DNA of 64,000 bases from Echinimonas agarilytica (GCF_023703465.1 NZ_JAMQGP010000003.1:558001-622000), one strand, 5' to 3'; positions 29,210 through 40,300 are shown, counted from the first letter of the stretch. The notes: generated by a model not told the origin, from the sequence alone. Numbers and translations: made by a program.

Positions 29210-30871
29210 ATGTTCCGTTTCGTTTTGTTGGCGTTAATGTTTGTCACTAACAGTGTTATTGCTCAAATCAATGATTCGATCTTTGCAATCATTGATGAGC
29301 CACCGGCACAAGAGGCCTACACACTGCAGCATTTTGCCGAACATTATGCGGTCGTGGTCGACTTTTATGCGTCGAACAACTACGACCCCATTTGGTACCG
29401 AAATGGAGAGCTATCTGCGCCGGCTTATGAATTAATGCAGCTATTTCGTGATGCCGATCTTCAAGGGTTGAGACCTGCGGACTACTACGCTAATACTTTC
29501 GATAGTATGCTAGCGAAAGCCGGAAATAACGACATTTGGCAAGCACGTATTGAGTTATTGTTAACGCTGTCTCTGCTGCAATATACGGCGGACTTGAAAA
29601 ATGGGCGTGTGTCGCCAACAGCACATCATCAGGGGCTTCCTGTACTTGCTAATCCCATTGACTATTTTGCGCTTCTCAATACCGCTAAAAGCGCAAGTTC
29701 AATGGCCTTAGTTGTTGAACGTTACGAGCCAACGGTCGTGTTATATGAAGATTTAAAACAAGCCATGTTGGTGCTCCGCGAAAAGCATGATGATCCGGAT
29801 TACGAGCCTCTGAGTGTAGGTAAGTCGATTCACCCAAATGATGAAATGTCTCGATCAACTTACACCGCCTATGCGAATCGAATTCGAGCGTTGATCTCCG
29901 ATCCAGCTGATATGGTGTTCAACGGTATTTATGATGACGGAATGGCTTCCAATATTGCGTACATTCAATATCGTCATGGCTTAAAGCCCGATAAAATCAT
30001 CGGCAAACGCACTGTGGCTGCGCTGAATGCAAGCTGGCATCAACGCCGAGATCAAACCATTGCAACGATGGAACGTCTTCGTTGGTTGCCGCGTAAAGTG
30101 ACCGATCAACGCTATATCATTGTTAATGTACCAGCATTTGAAATGTATGGTTTTGAAGCTGATTCCGCAGGCACTCAGAACATTGCATTTAAATCAGATG
30201 TCATTGTGGGCAAATCCTACCGCCGTTATCGAACACCGTTGTTTATGGCCGACATGAGCTACATGGTATTCAATCCATATTGGAACATTCCACGCTCGAT
30301 TTTGCGTCGGGAATACTTACCGCATATTACTGAGCCAGGGTACTTTGATAAACACAGCTTTGAAATGGTGGAATTTTTTAGCGCAAATGCACAAATTCAA
30401 CCCGTGACAGATGCGAATATTCAAAAGCTACGCGAAGGGAAATTGCAACTTCGTCAGCGCAAGGGGCCTGAAAATGCACTGGGCGAAGCAAAATTCATTT
30501 TTCCTAATGTGAACAATGTTTACTTGCATGGAACACCTGCTCAGCAGCTCTTTGCAAAGGAGCGCCGAGATTTCAGTCATGGCTGTATCCGAGTGGAGGA
30601 TGTGCCTGGATTAGCCCATTGGATATTGAAAGAGCAGGGCTGGAACCCCGAGACGATTCAAGCTGAATTTGACGGCGGCCAAAACAAGATTGAAACATTA
30701 GACAGCAAGATTCCGGTGGCCATTATTTACTTAACTGTGGTGGTTGATGACCGCAACCAAATCATGTTCCATGAAGATATTTATGGGCATGATACGGTGT
30801 TGATTAAAGATCTAGGGCCAACTGCTGAGATGGTCATGCAGTCTGAGATTGAAATGAGGTTGTCAGAATAG
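29210..30871 (+). CDS. YcbB/LdtD-type L,D-transpeptidase
   Basis: Periplasmic peptidoglycan cross-linking enzyme of 553 residues that in the family makes 3-3 links between meso-diaminopimelate residues. A signal peptide covers about residues 1-19 (ending VIAQ). An alpha-helical N-terminal domain and a peptidoglycan-binding-like segment (YRHGLKPDKIIGKRTVAALN, near 255-275) come first. The YkuD catalytic domain (about 300-480) holds the nucleophile Cys459 in FSHGCIRV and the conserved HGTP upstream. An AAAGGA ribosome site precedes the ATG. It is somewhat shorter than E. coli LdtD (615 residues). Confidence 0.92.
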   Translation: MFRFVLLALMFVTNSVIAQINDSIFAIIDEPPAQEAYTLQHFAEHYAVVVDFYASNNYDPIWYRNGELSAPAYELMQLFRDADLQGLRPADYYANTFDSMLAKAGNNDIWQARIELLLTLSLLQYTADLKNGRVSPTAHHQGLPVLANPIDYFALLNTAKSASSMALVVERYEPTVVLYEDLKQAMLVLREKHDDPDYEPLSVGKSIHPNDEMSRSTYTAYANRIRALISDPADMVFNGIYDDGMASNIAYIQYRHGLKPDKIIGKRTVAALNASWHQRRDQTIATMERLRWLPRKVTDQRYIIVNVPAFEMYGFEADSAGTQNIAFKSDVIVGKSYRRYRTPLFMADMSYMVFNPYWNIPRSILRREYLPHITEPGYFDKHSFEMVEFFSANAQIQPVTDANIQKLREGKLQLRQRKGPENALGEAKFIFPNVNNVYLHGTPAQQLFAKERRDFSHGCIRVEDVPGLAHWILKEQGWNPETIQAEFDGGQNKIETLDSKIPVAIIYLTVVVDDRNQIMFHEDIYGHDTVLIKDLGPTAEMVMQSEIEMRLSE

Positions 30872-30897
30872 TCTTTTAGTCATCAGACCGTAGATTC

Positions 30898-30927
30898 AAA
30901 AAAGGCATAACTTAGTTATGCCTTTTT
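30898..30927. terminator. Bidirectional terminator overlapping the end of the next gene
   Basis: AAAAAAGGCATAAC and GTTATGCCTTTTTT pair around a three-base loop. The right arm encodes the last codons (Lys-Arg-His-Asn-stop) of the minus-strand gene, so one hairpin serves both convergent genes and also codes. Confidence 0.9.
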
Positions 30928-31190
30928 TGTTTAGACGCAGGTTTGGTGCGACTTATGATTCGCCTCAGCGGTTTTGGCATGACGGCGCTCGCGCGCCGAA
31001 ACTTCTGATTGAGATCGGGATGATGTTCACGAAACGTACGGACCTTTTGGCGTATCCAGTCATTCGAATGAATGAGTAAACATAGCCCAAATGTCACGAC
31101 AAAAATTCCGATGGGCAGTGGCATTGGAATAAGAACAATGCCCAGAATGACAAGTGCAAAACCTGACGAAGAGATGAACCAACGATGCAT
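30912..31190 (-). CDS. Small inner-membrane protein, PGPGW-like
   Basis: From the ATG at 31190 (MHRWFISSSGF) it encodes 92 residues; a further in-frame ATG at 31235 is possible and neither has a good ribosome site. Two adjacent hydrophobic helices (about residues 5-25 and 28-45) surround LIPMPLPIG, which weakly recalls the PGPGW small transmembrane family. A basic C-terminal tail with many Arg and Lys follows. The function is not known. It shares its terminator hairpin with the L,D-transpeptidase gene. Confidence 0.6.
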   Translation of the reverse strand: MHRWFISSSGFALVILGIVLIPMPLPIGIFVVTFGLCLLIHSNDWIRQKVRTFREHHPDLNQKFRRASAVMPKPLRRIISRTKPASKQKRHN

Positions 31191-31250
31191 ATCGAATCTA
31201 TTTAGAAAACTAATTACAAGCAGTAAACCATGCAAGTATTACAATTCAAT

Positions 31251-31583
31251 TTAGCCACAACACTTCTTATATTTTTTGCCGCTACCACATGAGCAAGGAT
31301 CGTTTCGTTGAGGTGTCTTTTCAAATACCGTGGTTTTTGGTTTGTTTAATACTGCGTTGAGTTCGATTAAATCCTCATCTTTTTCTGAGTCAATTGAAAT
31401 GCTCGCAACGAGTTTATGCTCCGCAACAATCACTTGTATTTCTTGTTGGCGAGCTTCAGTTTTAACCGTGACCTTAATTGGGTTTTCTTCAGTTCCAAGC
31501 TTTACATTTCGTTTGGGCTCGTACCCGTAGCGTTCGTAATTTTGACGCGCATCGATGCGACCCTTAAAGAAAAATTTTGACAT
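31251..31583 (-). CDS. PBPRA1643-type SWIM/SEC-C metal-binding protein
   Basis: A 110-residue protein ending with the SEC-C zinc motif [18 protein letters not shown]. The N-terminus [21 protein letters not shown] is that of the PBPRA1643 family, found in marine gammaproteobacteria. The function is unknown. TAGGAA precedes the start by six bases. No partner gene is obvious. Confidence 0.85.
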   Translation of the reverse strand: MSKFFFKGRIDARQNYERYGYEPKRNVKLGTEENPIKVTVKTEARQQEIQVIVAEHKLVASISIDSEKDEDLIELNAVLNKPKTTVFEKTPQRNDPCSCGSGKKYKKCCG

Positions 31584-31637
31584 GAATGTTCCTAAATATG
31601 CGCGCTCTTGTAGCGCACTTAAAGAATGATAGAGGTG

Positions 31638-32345
31638 TCAGTCGCCAAACCTTGCCTGACTGCCCATTCGGTAATGCTGACCGGGGTGAGTTAATTGCGT
31701 AAAGCTAACCACACCCAACGAACTCCAACTGCGCCGCGTGAGCTGCAAGCACGCTTGTGGCGGATTCAGCTTTAAATAATGAAGCACTTGTCGATCCGCC
31801 AGCACGGCTTCTACCACATGTTCAGCTTCGGTAAGTGGTAGTGTTTTCGCAAGGTATTCATGCGGCGTTATTTTTGTAAAGTCTTGCTCGATAAAATTTG
31901 GGACAAGGCGTGCGTTCACATAGCGCGCTTCGAGTTGAATAGGTTGCCGGTCTTGGTAGTGAATCAGTGCGGCAAAGAACACTGGGCTTTCAAGCGGTAA
32001 ACTTAAAGCGACAGATACCTCAGGGTTTGATGAGCGCTTTTCTAGCGTGACAAGTTCGCAGGAGTGTTTCATGCCGCGTAGTTCGATCTCATCCACAATG
32101 TTCTTAACTTTTAGCAGGGAGCTTTGGTTCTTAAAGCTTGCCACAAAGCTTCCTAATCCTTTGGTGCGGACCAATGCCCCTTCCTCAGTGAGCTCTTGTA
32201 GCGCACGTCGAGCCGTCATACGGCTGACCGAAAATTGGGTTGCTAGCTGATTTTCAGAGGGCACTTTGTGGTGTTCAGTCCAGCGTCCAGATGCAATTTC
32301 ATTGAACAGGTATTGTTTGATTGTTAGGTATTTAGGTGCTGGCAT
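31638..32345 (-). CDS. hutC: GntR-family regulator of the HutC type (UTRA domain)
   Basis: DNA-binding repressor of 235 residues from the ATG at 32345. MPAPKYLTIKQYLFNEIASG starts the winged helix (residues 1-70), whose recognition part is PSENQLATQFSVSRMTARRA; the UTRA effector domain fills about 85-230. HutC proteins repress histidine utilisation genes and sense urocanate. No hut gene lies in the window, so the regulator is an orphan here and could instead control the divergent sulfatase. A long in-frame upstream extension to 32597 is rejected because the family begins at MPxPxY. A candidate operator lies 76 bp upstream. Confidence 0.8.
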   Translation of the reverse strand: MPAPKYLTIKQYLFNEIASGRWTEHHKVPSENQLATQFSVSRMTARRALQELTEEGALVRTKGLGSFVASFKNQSSLLKVKNIVDEIELRGMKHSCELVTLEKRSSNPEVSVALSLPLESPVFFAALIHYQDRQPIQLEARYVNARLVPNFIEQDFTKITPHEYLAKTLPLTEAEHVVEAVLADRQVLHYLKLNPPQACLQLTRRSWSSLGVVSFTQLTHPGQHYRMGSQARFGD

Positions 32346-32773
32346 GACGTGTGAGTATTGTACGCTTAATTTAGGCTTTAGAGCCGGAGTATCAGAACGT
32401 GTAAGAGTGACATGCCTTATCTGTATAGACAAGTTATTCGGCACAGAATTGCTTGGCTTGCTTAAGCATGGCAGGTGAGCAATTGGCCGCAGGTTTTGTG
32501 AATAGTACGACCCAAAACTCGATAGCTGAAATAATTCATTATGGTGTTGGTTGAGACCGAGTTCTATAGGCTGAGGCCACCCACACTTATTCGTCAATAA
32601 CTAGATGATGTTTATATATATTTAAACTGGTTGAACGCGTGATTTAGATCTCAAATACACAGATAATACCGCCTCACTGAAGATTGTTTATTGTTGACTA
32701 TAAGGGGTTGTTATATTTGATGATACCGTTAACCTGTCAAGATTCTAATTTAAAAAGTATGGGCTCATTCATT
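32346..32773. other. Divergent intergenic region, hutC-like/sulfatase
   Basis: 428 bp, AT-rich towards the sulfatase. It holds the palindromic CTGTATAGACAAG near hutC. No gene, RNA or second copy of the operator was recognised. Confidence 0.45.
32421..32433. promoter_or_regulatory. Candidate HutC/GntR operator
   Basis: CTGTATAGACAAG reads CTTGTCTATACAG on the other strand, an imperfect palindrome of the TTGT-x4-ACAA type bound by HutC-like regulators. Its place 76 bp upstream of the regulator start suggests autoregulation. Confidence 0.45.
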
Positions 32774-34678
32774 ATGAAATCGCACTGTCTTTCAATATAC
32801 GCCGGTATTCTCGCTTCATCGCTGTCTTTCGTGGGCTGTCAACAGATTGCTCTGCAGGATGAACAAGCATTAGTTGCCCAATCATCCGAGAACAAATCGC
32901 CAAACATTTTATGGATTATTACGGATGACCAGCGCCCAGATTCTGTCAGTGCTTATAATCAAATTATGTACGGCACGGAACATAGTCCGCTTGGATACGT
33001 TGAGTCTCCCAATATTGACAAGCTTGCTCAGGAAGGTACCTTTTTCGTCAATGCGTTTAGTAACTCTCCGGTATGTGGCCCTTCACGGGGTTCCATGCTG
33101 TCGGGGCGTTATCCATTCCGCAATGGGCATTATGCTTTTGAGTTAACCCACCAAAATCCTGACGTTGTTAAGCCAACGGTGTCTCAAACTATTCGAGATG
33201 CAGGGTATCAAACGTCGGTATTTGGCAAGGAAGACTCCTACATTTTCAAATGGGGCCCAGGACAGGGCTTCCACGATGCCAATCTTTTTGATTACAAAGT
33301 CCACTTCAAACATGATTTACAGAAAAATGATAAGGGAGACTTATTTGGAAAAGCACTTTACGGTGATGTAAATGGCACGCCTGTGATGCAGGGCTATACC
33401 GAAAATGTCGTTTACCCAAATGGCGATAAAAAGAGTTACTTCATTCAGCGCCACAATGCGCAACTCACTGCCGATGACAAGTCAGCGATGGCTGAAGTGA
33501 ACGAAGAGTTTGACCTTCTAAGGGCGTATACACGAACCAATACAGGGCTGATATTGGCCGGTGAAAATCCACAACCCGCTGAGAAAACCGTTGATGCGTA
33601 CATAGTGCGTGAGTTTCAAAACTTTCTTCAAAATGCAGATAAGCCATTTAAAACCAGTTGGGGTAAAGAGGCTCAAGGGGCTGATACCAACAAGCCTCAA
33701 TATATGCAGTTAGGCTTTCACTTACCTCATACACCGGTGCTGCCCCCTAAAACAATTCGAGACCGTTTTAAGAAAAAAACTTACAAACTGCCGGCTTATG
33801 ATCGCGGCGATACGGCAAAGCTCCCAGCACAACTCAAGGAAATTCAAAAAGCGGGTGATGTCTACCCGATGACATATGAAGAAAAGCAGAAAGCCATTCA
33901 AGACTATTATGCTTTTTGCGCGCATGGCGATAATTTAATTGGCCAAGCTGTTGAATCCTTCAAAGAGTACAGCAAGGCGAACGGTCAGGAATATTTGATT
34001 ATTTTTACCATTGGCGATCACGGCTGGCATTTGGGAGAGCAGGGTATTAATGCCAAATTTGGCCCTTGGGCACAATCGGTATCGAACGCGGCCATCGTGG
34101 TTTCATCGAATAAATCTTTGGTGCCAGCAGATGCTGTATATCGTGATTTAGTTGAATTTGTTGATTTCGCGCCCACGGTCCTTTCTGCGGCAGGGCTTGA
34201 TCTCGAGCAAGATAAATTTGACTATTTAGATGGTTATGATCTGGTTGATGTGTATCACCAGAAAAGAGCAAAGCGAGAATATGTTCTGGGTGAAATTAAC
34301 GTGATTTCAGGCCCTAGAGCCTACCTTCATACGGATCGTTTTCGTTTTTCGATGAGAACCCGCCCCTTTAATAATTGGGTGAATGAATCTCAGTTAGGCA
34401 AAGACTTACATTGGCCGTTAAGTGCGCCAGTTGAAGACGTTGAGATGACGTTGTATGACTTGGAAAAGGATCCGGGTGAACGTGACAATGTTGCCTACAG
34501 AGAAGACTATGCAGCGCTTGCAAACTGGTTTAGACACAAGTTAGGAAACATTGTGATGGGCGATGGGCGTGTTGAAGTGGATTGGTCAAAAGCCAATAGT
34601 TATCACGTGAGTAATTTTAGTGCGGGAGCGGATGACAAAAAAGCCGACATCCCACAAGAACTGATTCCAAAAGGTTAA
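32774..34678 (+). CDS. Type I formylglycine-dependent sulfatase, predicted lipoprotein
   Basis: Sulfatase of 634 residues from the ATG at 32774. An N-terminal lipoprotein-like signal ([18 protein letters not shown], then FVGC) suggests export and possible lipidation; the lipobox is imperfect. The metal-binding start [13 protein letters not shown] and the active-site motif C101-G-P-S-R105 are intact; the cysteine must be converted to formylglycine by an enzyme encoded elsewhere. LGFHLPHTP, and [15 protein letters not shown] late in the chain, provide further metal ligands. Such enzymes desulfate algal polysaccharides, fitting the agarase locus 20 kb away. The exact substrate is unknown. Confidence 0.9.
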   Translation: MKSHCLSIYAGILASSLSFVGCQQIALQDEQALVAQSSENKSPNILWIITDDQRPDSVSAYNQIMYGTEHSPLGYVESPNIDKLAQEGTFFVNAFSNSPVCGPSRGSMLSGRYPFRNGHYAFELTHQNPDVVKPTVSQTIRDAGYQTSVFGKEDSYIFKWGPGQGFHDANLFDYKVHFKHDLQKNDKGDLFGKALYGDVNGTPVMQGYTENVVYPNGDKKSYFIQRHNAQLTADDKSAMAEVNEEFDLLRAYTRTNTGLILAGENPQPAEKTVDAYIVREFQNFLQNADKPFKTSWGKEAQGADTNKPQYMQLGFHLPHTPVLPPKTIRDRFKKKTYKLPAYDRGDTAKLPAQLKEIQKAGDVYPMTYEEKQKAIQDYYAFCAHGDNLIGQAVESFKEYSKANGQEYLIIFTIGDHGWHLGEQGINAKFGPWAQSVSNAAIVVSSNKSLVPADAVYRDLVEFVDFAPTVLSAAGLDLEQDKFDYLDGYDLVDVYHQKRAKREYVLGEINVISGPRAYLHTDRFRFSMRTRPFNNWVNESQLGKDLHWPLSAPVEDVEMTLYDLEKDPGERDNVAYREDYAALANWFRHKLGNIVMGDGRVEVDWSKANSYHVSNFSAGADDKKADIPQELIPKG

Positions 34679-34688
34679 TTTAAAAGAC

Positions 34689-34722
34689 AGTGAAAGCAAG
34701 TCCGGCTCGACTTGCTTTCACT
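34689..34722. terminator. Bidirectional terminator, sulfatase/metH
   Basis: A perfect 14-pair stem AGTGAAAGCAAGTC/GACTTGCTTTCACT with a six-base loop, between two convergent genes. U runs are short on both sides. Confidence 0.75.
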
Positions 34723-34738
34723 GAATCTTTATCTTAAA

Positions 34739-37700
34739 TCAACTATCTGGATCGTAAGCTAAGTTTGGCGCGAGCCAGCGCTCTGCGGTTTCCATATCCC
34801 ACTCTTTGCGTTGAGCATAGTCTTCTACTTGGTCGCGCTGAATCCCTGCGACTGCAAAATAGCGACATTCTGGGTGGCTAAAGTAAAAGCCAGAAACGGC
34901 TGCGCCGGGCCACATAGCATAGCTGGAAGTTAACTTCATGCCGGTGTTTTGTTCGGCATTGAGCAGTGACCAAATTTGACTTTTCTCGGTGTGCTCAGGG
35001 CACGCAGCATAACCCGGAGCAGGGCGAATACCTTGGTATTTTTCTCGGATCAAGTCGTCATTAGTCAGCGCTTCGTCAGGAGAAAATCCCCAGTGAACCT
35101 TTCTCACTTGCTCGTGCAAATATTCGGCAAAGGCTTCGGCTAACCGGTCGCACACGGCTTTGACCATGATTGAGTTGTAATCATCACCATCATCTTTATA
35201 GGCATCGGCTAAATCGTCTTCGCCAATACCGCCTGTCACCGCAAATGCGCCGATGTAATCTGGCGTACCTTCAGGAGCAATGTAGTCGGCTAGCGAGTGG
35301 TTAAACTTACCCTTGGGCTTACGCGTTTGCTGGCGTAAGTGATGCAGCGTTGTGAGCACCTCTGTTCGACTTTCATCGGTATACACGATTGTGTCGTCAT
35401 CACGCCTATTGGCAGGAAATATGCCAAACACTCCACGCGCCTTGATCGAGCCTTCTTGTTTGAACTTTTCAAGCATTTGCTTGGCTTCGGCAAACAATTT
35501 ACGAGCTTCATTACCGACGGTTTCATTGTCAAAAATACGAGGGTAAGAACCTTTGAGCTGCCACGTCATAAAGAATGGCGTCCAATCGATGTAGTTTTCC
35601 AATACGTCCAGTGACATATCTTCGATGACTTGTACCCCCAACTGTTTGGGCACAGGGGGAGTGTATGCTTGCCAATCAATTTTGTAACCGTTAGCGCGCA
35701 TTTCAACCAGATCAATGGCTTGGCCTCTTGGCACTTTGCGGGCATGCTGATCGCGGGCACGCTCGTAATCCAAGTTGAGGCGTTCAACAAACGCAGGGCG
35801 GAGTTCATCAGACAGCAGTGCACTGGCTACGCCCACGGCTCTTGATGCGTTTGGAACGTATACCACGGGTTGGTCATATTTCTGTTCTATTTTAACTGCG
35901 GTATGGGCTTTAGATGTGGTAGCTCCACCAATCAGCAATGGAATCGTAAAGCCTTGACGCTTCATCTCTTTGGCAACATGCACCATTTCATCAAGCGATG
36001 GGGTAATTAGCCCCGACAAACCGATAATGTCAACATTCTCATCGCGCGCGACTTGCAGTATTTTTTCCGATGAAACCATCACACCAAGGTCGATGATCTC
36101 GTAGTTGTTACACTGCAAAACCACGCCCACAATATTCTTTCCAATATCGTGAACATCGCCTTTTACCGTCGCCATGAGCACTTTACCGTTGGTGCTCCCC
36201 ACTTCTTTCTCAAGCTCAATGTAGGGCTGTAGATAAGCAACTGCTCGCTTCATCACACGAGCTGATTTGACCACTTGTGGCAAGAACATCTTACCATCGC
36301 CAAACAGATCACCCACCACATTCATGCCATCCATGAGTGGGCCTTCAATGACATGTAGTGGCTTTTCTGCAGCTTGGCGCGCGGCTTCGGTATCATCTTC
36401 AATAAAGTCGGTAATACCTTTGACCAAGGCATGCTCTAGACGTTTGTTGACGTCCCAGCTGCGCCACTCGGCTTCTTGTGGGTCTTCTTCTTCAGCACCG
36501 CTGTCTCGATACTTATCGGCAATGGCTAACAATGCTTCTGTCGCATCATCATTTTTATTGAGGATGACATCTTCAACGGCATCTTTTAATTCGTCTGGAA
36601 TATCAGCGTAAATTGCCAATTGAGCGGCGTTTACAATCCCCATATCCATGCCGTTTTGGATGGCATAGTACAAAAATACAGCGTGAATGGCTTCGCGAAC
36701 AGGGTTATTACCACGGAATGAGAACGAAACGTTCGACACGCCACCAGATATCATGGCGTGTGGTAAATTTTCTTTGATGTCTTTGACCGCTTCAATAAAG
36801 TCAACGGCATAATTGTTATGCTCGTCAATACCCGTTGCTACAGCAAAAATATTCGGATCGAAAATGATATCTTCAGGCGGAAAACCTGCTTTTTGAGTCA
36901 GCACTTCATAGGAGCGCTTACAAATCTCATATTTGCGTTCGCGCGTGTCTGCTTGTCCTTTCTCATCAAACGCCATCACAATCACAGCGGCACCATAGCG
37001 CTTGATGGTCTTGGCTTGTTCAATGAAGTTTTCTTCGCCTTCTTTCATCGAAATGGAGTTGACGATACCTTTGCCTTGAATGCATTTTAAACCGGCTTCA
37101 AGGACTTCCCATTTTGATGAGTCGATCATAATAGGAACGCGCGAAATATCGGGTTCCGATGCAATCAAATTAAGAAACCTAACCATGGCTTTTTCGGCAT
37201 CGAGCATGCCTTCGTCCATATTGATATCGATAATTTGAGCGCCGTTTTCAACTTGGTGACGAGCAACGTCCAGCGCTTCGTCGTAGTTTTCGTCAACAAT
37301 AAGGCGTTTAAAACGAGCAGAACCGGTCACGTTAGTTCGCTCACCAACGTTTACGAACAAGTCTTCTGCGTGAATGTTGAAGGGTTCGAGACCTGACAAG
37401 CGACATGCAATTTTAGGCTCAGGAAGTTGACGTGGCTCAATACCATCTAAGCGTTGGGCAAATTGGCGAATGTGCTCAGGAGTTGTACCGCAACAGCCGC
37501 CTACCAAATTCAAAAAGCCCGCTCGTGCCCATTCTTCAATGTGCTCGGCCATTTCTTCTGGGCCAAGATCGTATTCACCAAATGCATTCGGCAAGCCTGC
37601 ATTTGGGTGAGCGGATACATACCCTTCGGATACGCGTGATAGTTCTTCTACATATTGACGTAATTCTGCCGGACCCAATGCACAGTTTAAGCCCATGGTG

Positions 37701-38416
37701 ATTGGCTTGGCATGGCGCATTGAGTTGTAGAATGCTTCAGTTGTTTGGCCTGATAACGTGCGGCCTGATGCGTCGGTAATTGTGCCAGAAATCATAATTG
37801 GCAGGCGTTTACCCACTTGATCGAAAGACTTTTCTACAGCAACGATAGACGCTTTCGCGTTTAGGGTATCGAACACGGTTTCGATCAGAATTAAATCAGA
37901 ACCACCGTTGATGAGAGCCACGGTGGCTTCAATATAGGCTTCAACAAGTTCATCAAAGCTCACGTTTCTAAACCCCGGATCATTCACGTCTGGGCTAATG
38001 GAGCAGGTTCTGTTGGTTGGGCCTAAAACACCTGCAACATAACGCGGTTTATGCGGTTCTTTGGCGGTAAATTCGTCTGCAACGGAGCGCGCTAATTTAG
38101 CCGCTTCATAATTCAACTCAACGCACAGATCTTCCATGTCGTAATCGGCCATGGCAATACTGGTGCTGTTGAACGTGTTGGTTTCGACAATATCTGCCCC
38201 AGCTTCAAAATAAGCGGCATGTATATCGCTAATGATTTGTGGTTGAGTTAACACTAAAAGGTCATTGTTACCTTTTAAGTCACAGCTCCATTGAGCGTAG
38301 CGTTCGCCACGATACTGTTCTTCTTCGAGCTTATAATCTTGGATCATGGTGCCCATACCACCATCCATGATGAGAATTCGTTCTTTAAATGCTTTTTCTA
38401 TCGTTTGCTGACTCAC
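34739..38416 (-). CDS. metH: Cobalamin-dependent methionine synthase
   Basis: Transfers the methyl group of methyltetrahydrofolate to homocysteine through cobalamin. At 1225 residues it is essentially the size of E. coli MetH. The homocysteine domain ends with the zinc cysteines in [10 protein letters not shown]; the folate (pterin-binding) domain follows. The cobalamin domain has the ligand motif [10 protein letters not shown]. The C-terminal SAM-binding reactivation domain includes [12 protein letters not shown]. The gene lies 18 bp downstream of metA on the same strand and is probably in one MetJ-controlled operon. Confidence 0.97.
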   Translation of the reverse strand: MSQQTIEKAFKERILIMDGGMGTMIQDYKLEEEQYRGERYAQWSCDLKGNNDLLVLTQPQIISDIHAAYFEAGADIVETNTFNSTSIAMADYDMEDLCVELNYEAAKLARSVADEFTAKEPHKPRYVAGVLGPTNRTCSISPDVNDPGFRNVSFDELVEAYIEATVALINGGSDLILIETVFDTLNAKASIVAVEKSFDQVGKRLPIMISGTITDASGRTLSGQTTEAFYNSMRHAKPITMGLNCALGPAELRQYVEELSRVSEGYVSAHPNAGLPNAFGEYDLGPEEMAEHIEEWARAGFLNLVGGCCGTTPEHIRQFAQRLDGIEPRQLPEPKIACRLSGLEPFNIHAEDLFVNVGERTNVTGSARFKRLIVDENYDEALDVARHQVENGAQIIDINMDEGMLDAEKAMVRFLNLIASEPDISRVPIMIDSSKWEVLEAGLKCIQGKGIVNSISMKEGEENFIEQAKTIKRYGAAVIVMAFDEKGQADTRERKYEICKRSYEVLTQKAGFPPEDIIFDPNIFAVATGIDEHNNYAVDFIEAVKDIKENLPHAMISGGVSNVSFSFRGNNPVREAIHAVFLYYAIQNGMDMGIVNAAQLAIYADIPDELKDAVEDVILNKNDDATEALLAIADKYRDSGAEEEDPQEAEWRSWDVNKRLEHALVKGITDFIEDDTEAARQAAEKPLHVIEGPLMDGMNVVGDLFGDGKMFLPQVVKSARVMKRAVAYLQPYIELEKEVGSTNGKVLMATVKGDVHDIGKNIVGVVLQCNNYEIIDLGVMVSSEKILQVARDENVDIIGLSGLITPSLDEMVHVAKEMKRQGFTIPLLIGGATTSKAHTAVKIEQKYDQPVVYVPNASRAVGVASALLSDELRPAFVERLNLDYERARDQHARKVPRGQAIDLVEMRANGYKIDWQAYTPPVPKQLGVQVIEDMSLDVLENYIDWTPFFMTWQLKGSYPRIFDNETVGNEARKLFAEAKQMLEKFKQEGSIKARGVFGIFPANRRDDDTIVYTDESRTEVLTTLHHLRQQTRKPKGKFNHSLADYIAPEGTPDYIGAFAVTGGIGEDDLADAYKDDGDDYNSIMVKAVCDRLAEAFAEYLHEQVRKVHWGFSPDEALTNDDLIREKYQGIRPAPGYAACPEHTEKSQIWSLLNAEQNTGMKLTSSYAMWPGAAVSGFYFSHPECRYFAVAGIQRDQVEDYAQRKEWDMETAERWLAPNLAYDPDS

Positions 38417-38434
38417 AAAAACCTCTCGCTCAAC

Positions 38435-39376
38435 CTACAACATGGCCTTGTCGGCCACAGGCTTTAACTGACTTAAATCGTACGGTGTTGTTTGATACAC
38501 GAAATAGTTAAGCCAATTTGAAAAAAGCAGATTGCCATGGCTGCGCCAGCGAACAAGCGGGCCATTTTCGGGCAAATCTCCGTGGTAATAATTTTTAGGA
38601 ACGTCGGGGGATAAACCTTGCGACACGTCCCGTTTGAATTCGTTGTCCAGTGTTTCTGGATCATACTCTGGATGACCCGATACAAAGAGTTGCCGCCCAT
38701 CATTTGATGCGACTAAATAAACGCCTGCTTGTTGTGAGTCCGCGAGCACATGTAGATCGTTATGTGCGGCAATCTCTGCTGCGTTTATTTCTGCATATCG
38801 AGAGTGCGGAACCCAAAACACATCGTCAAAGCCGCGCATCAAAGGGTGGTTATGATAGCGCACCTGATGTTGAAACACGCCAGAAATCTTACTTTTGCGA
38901 ATATGCCGGTCAATTCCATACAGAGTGTAGAGCGCTGCGTGCGCTGCCCAACACAAATACAGTGTTGCATTGACGTGAGTGTTGGCCCAATCAATGATGG
39001 TTTTCATTCGATCCCAAAACACCACATCTTCCCATTCTACGAGGCCAAGAGGCGCACCGGTAATGATCATGCCGTCGTAGTTTTTATGTTCTACCTCTTC
39101 AAATGTTCGGTAAAAAGCATTGAGGTGTTCTTCGGGAGTATTCTTTGAAACTCGATTATCAATGCGTAAAAGGTCCACATCAATTTGCAATGGCGTATTC
39201 GACAACATCCGCAAGATTTGAATTTCAGTTTCAATTTTCTTGGGCATTAGATTCAGAATGAGCACATTCAGAGGGCGAATATTTTGCGAGCTAGCGCGCT
39301 GTTCACCCATTACAAAGATGTTTTCTCCAGTCAACACCTGAGTGGCGGGCAGTCGGTCTGGAATGTTAATCGGCAT
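38435..39376 (-). CDS. metA: Homoserine O-acyltransferase MetA
   Basis: Acylates homoserine, the first committed step of methionine synthesis. The 313 residues follow the MetA family from [11 protein letters not shown]. The nucleophilic cysteine sits in [16 protein letters not shown], and the [11 protein letters not shown] segment holds the catalytic histidine and glutamate. Whether succinyl- or acetyl-CoA is used cannot be decided by eye. It leads the metA-metH unit behind MetJ boxes. Confidence 0.95.
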   Translation of the reverse strand: MPINIPDRLPATQVLTGENIFVMGEQRASSQNIRPLNVLILNLMPKKIETEIQILRMLSNTPLQIDVDLLRIDNRVSKNTPEEHLNAFYRTFEEVEHKNYDGMIITGAPLGLVEWEDVVFWDRMKTIIDWANTHVNATLYLCWAAHAALYTLYGIDRHIRKSKISGVFQHQVRYHNHPLMRGFDDVFWVPHSRYAEINAAEIAAHNDLHVLADSQQAGVYLVASNDGRQLFVSGHPEYDPETLDNEFKRDVSQGLSPDVPKNYYHGDLPENGPLVRWRSHGNLLFSNWLNYFVYQTTPYDLSQLKPVADKAML

Positions 39377-39420
39377 AAAGCATCTCTGAGTACGTAAAAA
39401 CTACCGCCATACTAATTCAT

Positions 39421-39444
39421 AAACGTTTAGACGTCTAGAAGTCT
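39421..39444 (-). promoter_or_regulatory. Three tandem MetJ boxes upstream of metA
   Basis: Adjacent octamers AAACGTTT, AGACGTCT and AGAAGTCT match the MetJ consensus AGACGTCT at six, eight and seven of eight positions. They lie 45-68 bp upstream of the metA start, where repression by MetJ-SAM would act. metJ itself is not in the window. Confidence 0.85.
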
Positions 39445-39521
39445 GATGTTTTGAAATTTATTTCCCACTTCCCGGTTCTATATTGAATAGCAATGTGTTT
39501 AAGCAAACTCAAAGGGACAAC

Positions 39522-40202
39522 ATGCTGAATCTGACAGAGATGTATCACGGCACGATTCGCCACCTCACTATTCTTGATTTCCTGCCGCTATTTTTCATGC
39601 GTATGATCTTAGCGCCGGTGATGATTGTTGCAGGCTACAATAAGTTGCGCATCAGCGATGCACAAGCGGGGATTTTTGAACAATTATTGCCTGATCCGAA
39701 CGTGGTTAGCTGGTTTGGTAATGCCGATTGGGGATTGGGATTACCGTTTCCCGAAGTGCTTGCATTGATGGCCGGATGGACTGAATTCTTAGGGGGCTGG
39801 TTAATATTGTTCGGTTTGTTAACACGACTCGCAAGTATTCCGCTGATGGTGACAATGCTTGTGGCAGCATTCGCAGTGCATTGGGACAATGGCTGGTTTG
39901 CCATTGCCCCGTCCAATGGTTCAACCAGCGCAGCTTTAGTTTGGTCTTGGCTTCATTTGCCGGGAGGATCGGAGAGCATTGCCAACAGCGCAGAGGTCGG
40001 AGAGCGGTTGGCGAAAATCAAAGATATTGTTGCTGAAAATGGCTTTCCTGATTATCTGTACGGACGAGGTTCCATTGCGATCTTGAATAATGGTATTGAG
40101 TTCGCTGCAATTTACTTTGTCATGCTGTTAAGCCTTTTCTTCAAAGGGGCCGGGCGATTCTTAAGTGTTGATTATTGGCTCACTTTAAAGCACAACCGTT
40201 AA
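39522..40202 (+). CDS. DoxX family membrane protein
   Basis: Integral membrane protein of 226 residues from the ATG at 39522, which has AAGGGA five bases upstream; an upstream non-ATG extension is ignored. The DoxX pattern is seen in LFFMRMILAPVMIVAGYNKLR and in LMAGWTEFLGGWLILFGLLTRLASIPL. Four membrane helices are likely. A soluble insert with SNGSTSAALVWSWLHLPGG follows the third helix. The DoxX family has been linked to sulfur metabolism and redox stress, but the role here is open. It is divergent from metA. Confidence 0.85.
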   Translation: MLNLTEMYHGTIRHLTILDFLPLFFMRMILAPVMIVAGYNKLRISDAQAGIFEQLLPDPNVVSWFGNADWGLGLPFPEVLALMAGWTEFLGGWLILFGLLTRLASIPLMVTMLVAAFAVHWDNGWFAIAPSNGSTSAALVWSWLHLPGGSESIANSAEVGERLAKIKDIVAENGFPDYLYGRGSIAILNNGIEFAAIYFVMLLSLFFKGAGRFLSVDYWLTLKHNR

Positions 40203-40228
40203 ACTGATTCAGGCGCTATATTTTGTTG

Positions 40229-40260
40229 AGGATTGCTACAAATGTGGTTAGCAATCCTTT
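40229..40260 (+). terminator. Terminator of the DoxX gene
   Basis: AGGATTGCTA and TAGCAATCCT form a ten-pair stem with a ten-base loop, followed by TTTAA. Confidence 0.7.
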
Positions 40261-40300
40261 AACATGATGCTCACAAACCTCTCCAACAAAGGCGCCTTGA

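Noticed and set aside
32346-32597. N-terminal extension of the HutC-like regulator by 84 residues
   Set aside because: The family begins at MPxPxY, which matches the ATG at 32345, and the extension is low-complexity and covers the putative operator.
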